Below the pieces are notes generated by a model. It saw nothing but the letters and a program-made list of their open reading frames with translations, searched no databases and had not been told where the DNA came from. A DNA stretch of 64,000 nucleotides, from positions 1 to 64,000 of the forward strand of contig NZ_FOOQ01000007.1 of the NCBI RefSeq assembly GCF_900113245.1. Reading direction: 5' to 3'. Shown here one piece after another: positions 1 through 7,480 of the stretch. The stretch comes from Halopelagius inordinatus (GTDB lineage Archaea > Halobacteriota > Halobacteria > Halobacteriales > Haloferacaceae). The position numbers and the translations under genes are program-made. The first letter of the stretch is position 1. Each line of letters starts with the position of its first letter.

Positions 1-1
1 G

Positions 2-154
2 AACACGCGCCTGATCAAGGCCGGAATCGCGACGATTCCCGATATGGAGACTCTTCAGGAGTGTGTTGCCTACGAGAACGCCCACCAGAACCGGACGCAG
101 ATTCTGCGCCGGCTCAAGTGGAAGGCTGAAGAGCTGCGTGAGGACGAAAAGTAA
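2..154 (+). CDS. C-terminal fragment of an unrecognised protein
   Basis: This is the last 50 codons of a gene that starts before the window; the frame is open from base 2 to a TAA at 152-154. The peptide is charged and probably helical, ending in KAEELREDEK, and I see no catalytic motif. It is followed after 9 bases by the first 42-bp inverted-arm element. Codon use and acidity fit the plasmid genes downstream. I do not recognise the family. Confidence 0.6.
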   Translation, partial: NTRLIKAGIATIPDMETLQECVAYENAHQNRTQILRRLKWKAEELREDEK

Positions 155-163
155 GCCCTATTC

Positions 164-205
164 TTAACCAACACACTCTGCGTGAGTTCCCCTATTGTTG
201 GTTAA
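164..205. repeat. 42-bp inverted-arm element, copy 1
   Basis: Left arm TTAACCAACA (164-173) and right arm TGTTGGTTAA (196-205) are perfect reverse complements separated by 22 bases of unique sequence. Three further copies lie at 2738, 4343 and 7081 with the same arms and a 21-22 base centre. This copy lies between the end of the first gene and the start of the gene at 278. The role is unknown; a recombination boundary or a regulator site are both possible. Confidence 0.8.
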
Positions 206-277
206 TCCGCTGTACTTCGGTTTTTCGGGCCCCTGAAAGGGTGCGGGGCAGCCAGCAGCGGCCTCGCGAGCCTAATC

Positions 278-1279
278 ATGTCCCTCAAGCTGAGCTCCAG
301 CGCCAGCACCGCCCGCGAAATCGCCGCCGCCAGACAAACAGAGTTCGTGGCGTTCCTCCACCGAGCTCCCTTTGCCGGCGATGCTCTCGCCCTCGGGTTT
401 CTCCCCGGGTTTCGGGAAGACTGTGGGTATCAGACGGATCAGTACCTGAACCTCGAGATTCCCGTTGGGATGCTCGACAACGATTTCCGGAATCCCGATC
501 TGGAGCGGTTCGTCGACCGCTTTTTCGAGTACAAACCAGAGGTCGGGGTCATCGGGGACGTCGACGATATCGACGACGTCGACGCCCACGTCGCTGCTGC
601 TCGTGAGATCCAAGCGAGCTATCCTGAGGCCGAGCTCATCGTCGTTCCGAAGTCACGGGCGGTGATCGACGCGATACCCGAGACCCTCGTCCTCGGGTAT
701 TCACACGGGTACGCCGACCGTCTAGCCCAAGAGTTCTCCGATCCGGCTGATTGGAGAGGACGGCGCGTCCACATCCTCGGCGGGAGTCCGCCCAAGCAGC
801 TCCACGCCATTCGACAGCTGACCAGGCCGACACTCACCGACGAGCCACCAGCCGACATCGTCGGCGTTGACTGGAACGGACTCCATCGTGGCGCACAGTT
901 CGGTGAGTTCTGGACGGCTGACGGCTGGGACGACAGCGGTCGCAACGCCGACCACGTCACCGTGCGAAAGACGGTGCGCCATAGTCTCGCTCGCATCCGC
1001 GAGTTCTGGCAGTCACATGGGATCTGGCCCGAGACGACACCAGAGGACGCTGGGTTACACTTCGAGTACGAGGGACCGAGTCCTGCCGATCTCGAAAAGG
1101 GAGCTTGCACCGAATGCGGAGCGAACGTCTGGCGAACACGTCGCGGCCCCTTCGTCGCTGAATACGATACCGGTGCAGTCTGTGGGTACTGCAGTTACGA
1201 GTGCTACTTCACCCATCGCCATCGGAAGGACCTCGAGGAGATCGCTGGCGAACAGAGTGTCTACATCCCCCCAGCGTGA
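278..1279 (+). CDS. DUF6610-like haloarchaeal protein with C-terminal zinc-binding cysteines
   Basis: A 333-residue soluble protein. The core has alternating beta-alpha character, with segments such as VGVIGDVDDI, LIVVPKSRA, LVLGYSHGY, VHILGGSPPKQ and DIVGVDWNG, which could form a barrel. The last 60 residues carry Cys277, Cys280, Cys302, Cys305 and Cys309, a likely zinc knuckle. I associate it with the DUF6610 group found on haloarchaeal plasmids and viruses. The LGGSP and DIVG segments recall tRNA-guanine transglycosylase/DpdA-type barrels, but that link is inference. It is the first gene of a plus-strand run after element copy 1. ATG at 278 is preferred because the protein starts cleanly there. 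Confidence 0.6.
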   Translation: MSLKLSSSASTAREIAAARQTEFVAFLHRAPFAGDALALGFLPGFREDCGYQTDQYLNLEIPVGMLDNDFRNPDLERFVDRFFEYKPEVGVIGDVDDIDDVDAHVAAAREIQASYPEAELIVVPKSRAVIDAIPETLVLGYSHGYADRLAQEFSDPADWRGRRVHILGGSPPKQLHAIRQLTRPTLTDEPPADIVGVDWNGLHRGAQFGEFWTADGWDDSGRNADHVTVRKTVRHSLARIREFWQSHGIWPETTPEDAGLHFEYEGPSPADLEKGACTECGANVWRTRRGPFVAEYDTGAVCGYCSYECYFTHRHRKDLEEIAGEQSVYIPPA

Positions 1280-1354
1280 CGCAGCGTGCTGTTTTTCGAG
1301 CCCGGGGAGGGGGCGGAGGCTCGGTCGTGAGCCTTCGTCCAGAGGTGACTTTCC

Positions 1355-1702
1355 GTGAGCCAGCAACAAACTGTAGACGACGTTTCAGTCGATGAGATCC
1401 CGATCGATATCTCGAACACCCAGTCCGGAGAGATAGAACCAGCCGACGTGCCCGGAGAAATCGAGTCGATAACCCGTGGTTTAGCAAGCGAACAGCCCCC
1501 GACGAACCCACTGGTCGTCCTCAAGGCGGGTCGCTGGTGGTACATTCACGGCAAGGGCGGAACAGATCCTGCCTTCCGGTGGGCTATCGAGTGGGCACGT
1601 CATCTGGCGACCGACACGCCTAACGACGTCGAGCGGTTCGACGAATTCCTCAAGTACCTCGTCACGGTCGGCTTCGCTGACGAGACCCACGAACTCCGAT
1701 AA
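1355..1702 (+). CDS. Small acidic hypothetical protein
   Basis: A 115-residue protein with GTG start at 1355. The first 50 residues are acidic and probably disordered. The remainder has a compact segment with KAGRWWYIHGKGG and RWAIEWARHLA, then a helical tail. No catalytic motif or membrane segment is seen. It sits 75 bases after the DUF6610-like gene and about 90 bases before the ArdC-like gene, on the same strand, so the three may be co-transcribed. I do not recognise the family. Confidence 0.5.
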   Translation: MSQQQTVDDVSVDEIPIDISNTQSGEIEPADVPGEIESITRGLASEQPPTNPLVVLKAGRWWYIHGKGGTDPAFRWAIEWARHLATDTPNDVERFDEFLKYLVTVGFADETHELR

Positions 1703-1789
1703 CCGAGAGGGTGGTTTTTGTTCGCCCCCGAAGGGGTGCGGCGCGTTCTGAACTGATGCAGTCCCGGTAAACTCGATTCGGTGAACACA

Positions 1790-2719
1790 ATGGCTACGAC
1801 CAGTAATTCGTCGGTTTCCTTCGAGGAGACCGACACGCGAGATGACGAGATGAACAGCACCATCGAACAGTGGATCGACGACCTCGCCGCCGGCGTCGAC
1901 GACGCGCAGGCTAGCGCGGAGTTCCAGGAGTGGCTTGACGTCCAGAGTCGATTCCACGACTACTCGTATCGGAACACGCTCCTCATCAAGCGCCAGTGTC
2001 CCGAGGCAACCCGCGTGGCGGGCTACAATACGTGGAGATCGGAGTTCGACCGGCACGTCCAAGAGGGCGAACAGGCGATCTGGATCTGGGCACCGATCAT
2101 CACCAAGCAATGTCCGGAGTGCGAGAATTCGCCGAGTTACCACGAGCAAAGCGACTGTGACTATGACGAGACGCCACCCGAGGAGTGGTCCAAAGGACTG
2201 GTTGGATTCAAACCAACAGCAGTCTTCGATGTGTCTCAAACCGAGGGCGAACCGCTCCCCGAGTTGGAAACCGAGGCCACTGGTAACGCCGACGACCTGG
2301 TGCCAGCGCTCCTTGATGCGGCAGCTACGCTCGATGTCGACGTCCGCGTCGTCGACGCTGCTGAGTGGGAGCATGGCGACGCGAAAGGCGTCTGCAAACA
2401 CCGGAATCTCCACGAGTTCCAACCCGTCGTCGAAGCGAAAGCCCGCTCGAATCAGGCCGATCTCGCCGTGACGCTGATTCACGAGTACGCCCACGCACTG
2501 CTCCATTTCGATGTCGACGACGAACCCGAGCGTGCAAAACGCGAGATCGAAGCCGAAGCTGTTGCGTACATCGTCGGGCGGTATTTCGACCTGGATACGA
2601 GCGGTTCAGCGTTCTATCTTGCCGCGTGGCAGGACGACGATGCGGAGAGCATTCAGGAGCGTCTCGGCCGGATCAGTTCGACCGCTCAGGAGATCATCGA
2701 CACAGTTGTAGAGGGCTGA
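1790..2719 (+). CDS. ArdC-like protein with HExxH metallopeptidase domain
   Basis: Residues about 25-110 (numbered from an alternative GTG at 1781) match the ArdC/DUF1738 N-terminal domain, with FHDYSYRNTLLI, VAGYNTW and IWIWAP. ArdC proteins of conjugative plasmids bind single-stranded DNA and can protect it from restriction. Residues about 215-275 carry HEYAH at 234-238 and a downstream EIEAEAVAYIVG helix, the zinc site of the ImmA/IrrE (M78) family. A CPEC...C cluster around residues 111-126 may hold another metal. An anti-restriction or establishment role on the plasmid is inferred. The ATG at 1790 is chosen over the GTG at 1781. Confidence 0.75.
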   Translation: MATTSNSSVSFEETDTRDDEMNSTIEQWIDDLAAGVDDAQASAEFQEWLDVQSRFHDYSYRNTLLIKRQCPEATRVAGYNTWRSEFDRHVQEGEQAIWIWAPIITKQCPECENSPSYHEQSDCDYDETPPEEWSKGLVGFKPTAVFDVSQTEGEPLPELETEATGNADDLVPALLDAAATLDVDVRVVDAAEWEHGDAKGVCKHRNLHEFQPVVEAKARSNQADLAVTLIHEYAHALLHFDVDDEPERAKREIEAEAVAYIVGRYFDLDTSGSAFYLAAWQDDDAESIQERLGRISSTAQEIIDTVVEG

Positions 2720-2737
2720 ACACCCCCTTCCCGGCTG

Positions 2738-2779
2738 TTAACCAACGCTGGAGGGTACTCTGTCGACATTGTTGGTTAA
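2738..2779. repeat. 42-bp inverted-arm element, copy 2
   Basis: Left arm TTAACCAACG (2738-2747) and right arm TGTTGGTTAA (2770-2779) are separated by 22 bases; one arm position differs from the other copies. It lies between two convergent genes (stops at 2719 and 2845), so it cannot simply be a promoter or operator. There is no T-run, which argues against a plain terminator. Confidence 0.8.
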
Positions 2780-2844
2780 TTCGTTCCGCGTCCCGATCCC
2801 GTGTGTTTCGATCGGTCCCGAGACATACCCATCGACAGTCGATG

Positions 2845-3540
2845 TTATCGTTCAGAATCGATTCGGCGCTGCTGGTCACGAAGGAACTCAACGACGGCAT
2901 CGATATCCTGTTCGGGAACCGTTTGCTGTTCGAAGACTCCTTTGAATGCATCTGCGAAATCCTCCGACGTGAGGCGGTTGAGGACAGTCTCGATGCGACC
3001 AGCGAGCTTCTCGGACTCTCCGCGATGCAGATGAGTCGCGATCCGGTCGAAATCTGCGCCAGCAGCCAGCACCACCAGATCCCGAGAGTCTGCCTTGCGG
3101 CCACTGTGGAGTTTCACCGCGAACAGCAACTCCCGTTCCGGAATCCTGGCTGTTACCGGGCGTCCGGTTCGCAGTTCCTCGGTGACAGAGTGCTGGGCCA
3201 GATAGCGATACGACCATTCAGCTTCCGTCTGGCGACAGCCCAGCGCGTCCACCATCGCGTCGAACTGAACCGGATTCCCGATATCTTTCGTAAACCGGAT
3301 AGTCCGGCCCTCGTAGAGTTCGTTTCGCTCGACATCGGCCGTTTTCTCGTAGCCGCGGTCGGTGAGAAGGTCCGTGTAGTCGTCGACCGCTTGGGCCGGA
3401 ATGACGACGTCGACGTCCGTGGTAAAGCGTTGATTGAACGCCGCGATCGCCCACCCACCGACGAGCACGTACGGCAGGTCAGCGTCGATGACTGCCTCCA
3501 GCGTATCCAGTAGTTCGTCTTCGCGTTCACCGAGGCTCAT
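2845..3540 (-). CDS. AbiEii-like nucleotidyltransferase toxin (pair 1)
   Basis: A 231-residue protein of the DNA polymerase beta-like nucleotidyltransferase superfamily. Residues 24-46 show the signature YVLVGGWA followed by DVDVV, giving GG at 28-29 and metal ligands Asp42 and Asp44. This matches DUF6036/AbiEii-type proteins, the toxin half of type IV-like AbiE systems, which can transfer nucleotides to tRNA. Its start overlaps the stop of the upstream regulator gene by 4 bases (3537-3540). A paralogous pair with the same lengths lies at 13661-15027. Toxicity here is inferred from family and gene pairing. Confidence 0.75.
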   Translation of the reverse strand: MSLGEREDELLDTLEAVIDADLPYVLVGGWAIAAFNQRFTTDVDVVIPAQAVDDYTDLLTDRGYEKTADVERNELYEGRTIRFTKDIGNPVQFDAMVDALGCRQTEAEWSYRYLAQHSVTEELRTGRPVTARIPERELLFAVKLHSGRKADSRDLVVLAAGADFDRIATHLHRGESEKLAGRIETVLNRLTSEDFADAFKGVFEQQTVPEQDIDAVVEFLRDQQRRIDSER

Positions 3541-4211
3541 GCATTGAGACGCGGATCCTCGTGGGACGCGTCGATATCGCGGTCGTACTCGTCGGCGATC
3601 ATCTCCAACGCCGGCTCGTAGTTCACCCGGTACTCCAACATGTGCTCGATTGCCTCATCTAACGGAATGACCGGATTGCCGTCGACCCACTCGCGAGTGA
3701 TCTCCCCACTCGTCGGGAACAACACGTACGAGACGGTGGCGTCGTAGTCGGTCGCGTCCGGCCGCTCTTCGATCCGGCTCGGAATCCCGAACTCATCAAA
3801 GAACGCCGTCCACCGTCCGATATCCCGGTCGGCGACCTGGATGAAGATCGGGTAGTCGTCGTGGCCGCGGGCGATCTGATAGCCGCCGTGGGTCCAGACG
3901 TAGACGGCGTCGATTTTCGTGTACGCAAAAGGCATCCCGGCGAAGTGCGGAATGACGTAGCCGTCGTCGATCGAGGGGGGAACAGCGCGAGAGATGGCCG
4001 CGACGAGATCGTAGTAGCGATCCCTGACAGCGTACTTCTTGATGTAGACGCCGTCCTCACGTCGGATGAAGCCTGCGTCCTCCAACCGCTCGATCCAGTC
4101 GTAGACCCACGAGTAGGAGCCGTCGATCTTCTGGGCGATTCGCCGGATCGAGTCGCCCGGCCGGGCCGCGACCATGATCTTCGCCGCGGTCTCGTCGACG
4201 TACTCCATCAT
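3537..4211 (-). CDS. Winged-helix AbiEi-like antitoxin/regulator (pair 1)
   Basis: A 224-residue protein. The first 60 residues form a winged helix (DSIRRIAQKIDGSYSWVYDW, then a wing near EDGVYIKK). The rest is an alpha/beta domain with the segments AYTKIDAVYVWTHGGYQIAR and YPIFIQV, shared with the second pair's regulator. It is the first gene of a two-gene operon with the nucleotidyltransferase and overlaps it by 4 bases, as antitoxin genes often do. AbiEi proteins repress their own promoter; an inverted repeat lies upstream at 4266-4281. Assignment as antitoxin rests on context. Confidence 0.7.
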   Translation of the reverse strand: MMEYVDETAAKIMVAARPGDSIRRIAQKIDGSYSWVYDWIERLEDAGFIRREDGVYIKKYAVRDRYYDLVAAISRAVPPSIDDGYVIPHFAGMPFAYTKIDAVYVWTHGGYQIARGHDDYPIFIQVADRDIGRWTAFFDEFGIPSRIEERPDATDYDATVSYVLFPTSGEITREWVDGNPVIPLDEAIEHMLEYRVNYEPALEMIADEYDRDIDASHEDPRLNA

Positions 4212-4265
4212 CGCTAGTTATCGGTATCGCATCTAACTGTATTAGTCTTGTCCCCCGTATTCCCG

Positions 4266-4281
4266 ATAGAGTTATCTCTAT
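4266..4281. promoter_or_regulatory. Inverted repeat upstream of AbiE-like pair 1
   Basis: ATAGAG-TTAT-CTCTAT is a perfect 6-base dyad located 55-70 bases upstream of the antitoxin start, in the AT-rich divergent region 4212-4436. It could be the autoregulatory operator of the pair. No direct evidence beyond position and symmetry. Confidence 0.35.
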
Positions 4282-4342
4282 ACAGATATACTATTCTTGG
4301 TTCCGGTAGTCCGATCCGGCGCAGCATTCGAGCAGAGAGGGG

Positions 4343-4384
4343 TTAACCAACAGAGGATACGATTGATCGGTATTTGTTGGTTAA
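4343..4384. repeat. 42-bp inverted-arm element, copy 3
   Basis: Perfect arms TTAACCAACA (4343-4352) and TGTTGGTTAA (4375-4384) with a 22-base unique centre. It lies in the divergent region between the AbiE-like pair and the SWIM gene, ending 52 bases before the ATG at 4437. Confidence 0.8.
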
Positions 4385-4436
4385 GTCTATCAGCGCCCGC
4401 CGAGGGGCGGAGGCGCACTCCCGTCTCCACCGACCC

Positions 4437-5258
4437 ATGACCGACCGATATCTAACGACTGTTCTCGACGAGGCAGAGCGAGTCGCAGAGCACCACGAGC
4501 AGGTCGCCCAATCTTCAGACAATCCGAATCACGAGTATCTCCGGTACGCCGTCCTTCGGCTGCTCGAAGACGAGGCTGACGAGACATCGGTGGAGATACC
4601 GCAGATCGACGGCCTGACCGTTGGATACGGGGAGGATAAGGCGATGTGCGAGAGCTGGGACGACGACGTCGAGTGGTGGGAGACGGTTCCGCCGCAGGCG
4701 GAATGTACTCGCTTTCGGATGTTCTACCCCGACAAGCACGAGGCTGTTCCGCGAGTCATCGTCGACGTGATGGCAGCACTCGGGGCGTGGCGTGTCTGGA
4801 CTGGGAGCGCTGCCGCCTGTGGCTCCTACGATCATCGCGAGCGCCGTGAGGTCCACTACCTGTGGCCGGAAGGCCATCCGGTGGAGGAAGTACTCCACGA
4901 GCGGCTCAGTGGCCCTGCGGAATCCGTCGCTCCGGACGGGGGCCGAACGGGCGACGTTCGCGACCGGCTGGTCGTCGACGAGAATACACAGTCGCAGGAC
5001 GATCTCGAGCCCCGCACGGCGCGTGCCGTCGCTGAAGCGATGGACGTCTCGCTCCTCTCGAAAGGTGGCCGCTACGAAGTACAGTCCGCGTCCGGAAACC
5101 GGTACGAAGTTGACGTCGTCGACGAGTCGTGTTCCTGTCCCGACTGGCAGCAGCGCTCACCCGAAGGCGGCTGTAAGCACCTGCGTCGCGTCGATCACGA
5201 GATCAAACAGGGTCGTGTTCCACGTCCGGATGGTCGGCTCCCAACGACCTCAGGGTAA
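4437..5258 (+). CDS. SWIM zinc-finger protein
   Basis: A 273-residue protein counted from ATG 4437; a longer frame begins at 4374 but would run into the repeat element. The C-terminal 70 residues hold a SWIM finger, CSCPDW...GCKHL (CxC then CxH), a zinc module that binds DNA or protein partners. The N-terminal 170 residues are an acidic domain of unknown function with a Trp-rich patch (ESWDDDVEWWETV). SWIM proteins of this size are frequent on haloarchaeal plasmids. No enzymatic motif is visible. Confidence 0.65.
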   Translation: MTDRYLTTVLDEAERVAEHHEQVAQSSDNPNHEYLRYAVLRLLEDEADETSVEIPQIDGLTVGYGEDKAMCESWDDDVEWWETVPPQAECTRFRMFYPDKHEAVPRVIVDVMAALGAWRVWTGSAAACGSYDHRERREVHYLWPEGHPVEEVLHERLSGPAESVAPDGGRTGDVRDRLVVDENTQSQDDLEPRTARAVAEAMDVSLLSKGGRYEVQSASGNRYEVDVVDESCSCPDWQQRSPEGGCKHLRRVDHEIKQGRVPRPDGRLPTTSG

Positions 5259-5349
5259 ATCGCCATCTTTCTCGTCGGAATCGCTCTTCTGATACTGGGT
5301 AGTGTGGCGGCACACTAGGCTTTTCACGGTCGGTCACATACCGGGAGGT

Positions 5350-5601
5350 ATGAGCAGCGACAGAATTGACGCCGAAAGCAAGGTGTCTGGAAACCAGGCA
5401 AATATCCCCGCCCGGATTCGGCGTGAACTCAATATCGACGATGGTGATCAGCTCCGTTGGCAGCTCGAGGACGACGGGAGCATCCGAGTCCACGTCATCC
5501 AACAGCAAACCGGCACGTTCGCCGACTTCGACGGCTATGCCGGTGAGGAGCCGACCGATGTCACGAGCGAGCACGACGCCTGGGGCGTCGACGTCGAGTA
5601 A
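5350..5601 (+). CDS. AbrB/SpoVT-type antitoxin
   Basis: An 83-residue protein with a swapped-hairpin AbrB domain in residues 8-45 (SKVSGNQANIPARIRRELNI, DGDQLRW). Such proteins bind DNA as dimers and neutralise the toxin encoded next to them. The start is set by a strong Shine-Dalgarno GGGAGG at 5342-5347, just before ATG 5350. The stop codon is followed immediately by the ATG of the PIN-domain gene, so the two are translated together. It probably represses its own promoter with the toxin. Confidence 0.85.
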   Translation: MSSDRIDAESKVSGNQANIPARIRRELNIDDGDQLRWQLEDDGSIRVHVIQQQTGTFADFDGYAGEEPTDVTSEHDAWGVDVE

Positions 5602-6036
5602 ATGCCCCGTGCACTGATCGATACGACAGTCCTCTTTGCCGCCGCATACCGGCGGGATGGATCCCACGATGCCGCGCTTCCCGTGCTCCAAGGCATTGAC
5701 AATGGAGCGCTCCCGGAGGCAGTCGTCCTCGACTACGTGCTCGCGGAAACGCTAAACGGCCTCACGACCCACGCCGGCCACGACGCAGCCGTCGATCTCC
5801 TCGATCGAATCGAAGAAAACGCCCGCTTCCACATCGATTCACTCACCACCGACGCCCTCGCGACCGGGAAGGCCCTCTTTCGCCAACACGAACCGCTCTC
5901 CTTCGTCGACGCCTGCATTATCGCGTATATGCAAACCGAGGGGCTCGGCTACCTGTATGCGTTTGACGACGATTTTGACGCTGTCGAGGATGTCTATCGG
6001 CTCGAGACAGCAACGAATCCCTACGACCCGAACTAA
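5602..6036 (+). CDS. PIN-domain (VapC-type) ribonuclease toxin
   Basis: A 144-residue PIN-domain protein. The acidic metal-site residues are visible: Asp7 in RALIDTTVL, Glu in LAETLNG, Asp in SFVDACIIAY and Asp in YAFDDDFD. VapC toxins cleave tRNA or rRNA when freed from the antitoxin. The start directly abuts the antitoxin stop, the usual antitoxin-first order. All four acidic positions look intact, so the toxin is probably functional. Confidence 0.85.
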   Translation: MPRALIDTTVLFAAAYRRDGSHDAALPVLQGIDNGALPEAVVLDYVLAETLNGLTTHAGHDAAVDLLDRIEENARFHIDSLTTDALATGKALFRQHEPLSFVDACIIAYMQTEGLGYLYAFDDDFDAVEDVYRLETATNPYDPN

Positions 6037-6073
6037 CCCTGGCAGACGCCACGGCTGGCGACAACGTTCGGTC

Positions 6074-6997
6074 TCAGGCTAGTCGCACCTCGTAGTCAGC
6101 CGCCAGCTCCTGGAACTCGTCCCACTCCGGGAGCCGCTCGTCGTCGACCTCGCCGTGCGTCTCGAGGTAGCGCAGCAAGGCGTCGATTTCGTCTTCGAGC
6201 CCATACTTCGCCGCCTGCGCTCGGAGGTCCGCCTCGTCGACGTCGACGTGGCTGAGCAGGAGGAGACAGTACGAGCGGTGGCGGCTACCGTCGTCAATCA
6301 AGAGGGTGTGACAACAGAGCTCCGCCGGCGAGACTTCGTCAAGTTCCTCGGAGTAGACGTAGTAGCTATGGCCGGTGAGCAGGAACTGGAGGTCGAAGAC
6401 CGCGAACCGAGCGAGGCCGGTTTCGTGGAACGCCTCCGCGTCGATCTCCGTCTCGGTCTGGACGAGGAATTCGTCGTAGTCCTCCCAGAGAATCGTGCCC
6501 TTCGGGGCAACGGCTTCGAGGCGTTGGCGATGCAGATGGTGTGCGAGTTCACGGGCGAACGCGTGGAGGCGGTCGAAGTTTGCATTAAAGTCATAGCGGC
6601 CGTCGTCCGTCCCGACGAGCCCACGGTCACGAAACCGCTTGAGGACCCGGTTGACCGTGTTGCGGTAGTTGTCGCTCCGGTCGGCGATCTCGGAGACGGT
6701 TCGCGGCTGGTCGAGGTAGTACAGCACCTCGAGTGCCTTGCCGGTCAGCAGCTCGGGGAAGTCGATATGGGAGTGCTGGCGGACAAGATCCTGGTAGCGT
6801 TCGACGGCACGAGCATCCGACGGGATGACTCGTTTTCGGCGGCCGTCGCGTTCCGTGTAGACGAGCCCCTTCTCGACGAGGTTGCCGACGGCACGAGAGA
6901 GGTAACTCTCGCTGTGGTCGAGCTTCGTCGCGAGCTCAGAGATCGTGTCGCCGCGGTCGACCGTGGCGAGGACCTCCAGTTCGATGCGCCGGAGCAC
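6074..6997 (-). CDS. Double winged-helix transcriptional regulator
   Basis: A 307-residue protein with two winged-helix domains in tandem. The first, residues 1-60, has DTISELATKLDHSESYLSRA and a basic wing (ERDGRRKRVI). The second, residues 85-140, has PRTVSEIADRSDNYRNTVNR. A C-terminal domain of about 150 residues follows, with no known motif (ILWEDYDEFLVQ, LTGHSYYVYS). Architecture recalls the regulators paired with AbiE-like genes, but no toxin partner adjoins it. Its promoter lies within a nested dyad at 7000-7049, which suggests autoregulation. Confidence 0.65.
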   Translation of the reverse strand: MLRRIELEVLATVDRGDTISELATKLDHSESYLSRAVGNLVEKGLVYTERDGRRKRVIPSDARAVERYQDLVRQHSHIDFPELLTGKALEVLYYLDQPRTVSEIADRSDNYRNTVNRVLKRFRDRGLVGTDDGRYDFNANFDRLHAFARELAHHLHRQRLEAVAPKGTILWEDYDEFLVQTETEIDAEAFHETGLARFAVFDLQFLLTGHSYYVYSEELDEVSPAELCCHTLLIDDGSRHRSYCLLLLSHVDVDEADLRAQAAKYGLEDEIDALLRYLETHGEVDDERLPEWDEFQELAADYEVRLA

Positions 6998-6999
6998 GG

Positions 7000-7049
7000 T
7001 GTAACATAGTACGAAACTTGTATATAAAGAAGTTTCGAGTAGTGTTACA
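7000..7049. promoter_or_regulatory. Nested double dyad over the regulator promoter
   Basis: Outer arms TGTAACA (7000-7006) and TGTTACA (7043-7049) and inner arms CGAAACTT (7012-7019) and AAGTTTCG (7030-7037) are all perfect reverse complements and share one centre. The 10-base centre (7020-7029) is the TATA-like sequence for the minus-strand regulator starting at 6997, about 25 bases away. This is the geometry of an operator for a dimer or tetramer blocking the promoter, probably bound by the regulator itself. Confidence 0.65.
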
Positions 7050-7080
7050 GTCAGCAGGCACGAGAGTCGTCTCCATCGTC

Positions 7081-7121
7081 TTAACCAACAAAACTATGGG
7101 CTCGTGGGTCGTGTTGGTTAA
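7081..7121. repeat. 41-bp inverted-arm element, copy 4
   Basis: Perfect arms TTAACCAACA (7081-7090) and TGTTGGTTAA (7112-7121) with a 21-base centre, one base shorter than in the other copies. It lies 14 bases before the start of the DUF6788 gene, close to the nested dyad. Confidence 0.8.
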
Positions 7122-7135
7122 CACGAGAGTAGCCG

Positions 7136-7459
7136 ATGTCCTACGAACCCCCGACCCCACCGGCGAACCTCCCGACGGAGATCGTCAACACGCTCAACGA
7201 GTCGGATCCGGAGCAGCTCCGAGATGTTGCGACGTACGCTGAAGCGCTCGCCGAGCACAAGGAACGGGAGGCCCGTCTCGAGGAGTCGGCAGATCAAGAA
7301 GAGGTCGAAGAGCGACCAGACGATCTTCCGGACGACGTCCCGGCCAAAGCAACGATCACGATCAAGGAGATCAACGACAATCGCTACTACTACTGGCAGT
7401 GGCGGGAGGGAGAGAAGATTCGTTCTCAGTACAAGGGCCCAGTCAACCCGGACGAGTAA
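7136..7459 (+). CDS. DUF6788-like small protein
   Basis: A 107-residue acidic protein. The C-terminal 40 residues (KATITIKEINDNRYYYWQWR, then a segment ending YKGPV) match the DUF6788 pattern common next to haloarchaeal plasmid replication genes. The N-terminal half is a Glu-rich helix. Function is unknown; position next to the origin hints at replicon biology. ATG 7136 follows element copy 4 closely, so the transcript is probably leaderless or nearly so. Confidence 0.65.
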   Translation: MSYEPPTPPANLPTEIVNTLNESDPEQLRDVATYAEALAEHKEREARLEESADQEEVEERPDDLPDDVPAKATITIKEINDNRYYYWQWREGEKIRSQYKGPVNPDE

Positions 7460-7480
7460 AACCCGGTGAGGGAGGACACC

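Noticed and set aside
164-205. Intrinsic terminator
   Set aside because: The AT-rich 10-base arms with a 22-base loop make a weak hairpin, there is no T-run, and copies lie upstream of genes as well.
1481-2506. Long minus-strand frame antisense to the ArdC-like gene
   Set aside because: The plus strand encodes ArdC and HEYAH motifs with good codon use; the antisense frame has no motif and is a high-GC shadow.
2365-3513. Plus-strand frame across the end of the ArdC-like gene and the nucleotidyltransferase
   Set aside because: Arg/Ser-rich translation, crosses two real genes in conflicting frames.
6155-7009. Plus-strand frame antisense to the double winged-helix regulator
   Set aside because: Val/Glu-rich antisense translation without motifs; the minus-strand regulator has clear helix-turn-helix elements and a promoter dyad.
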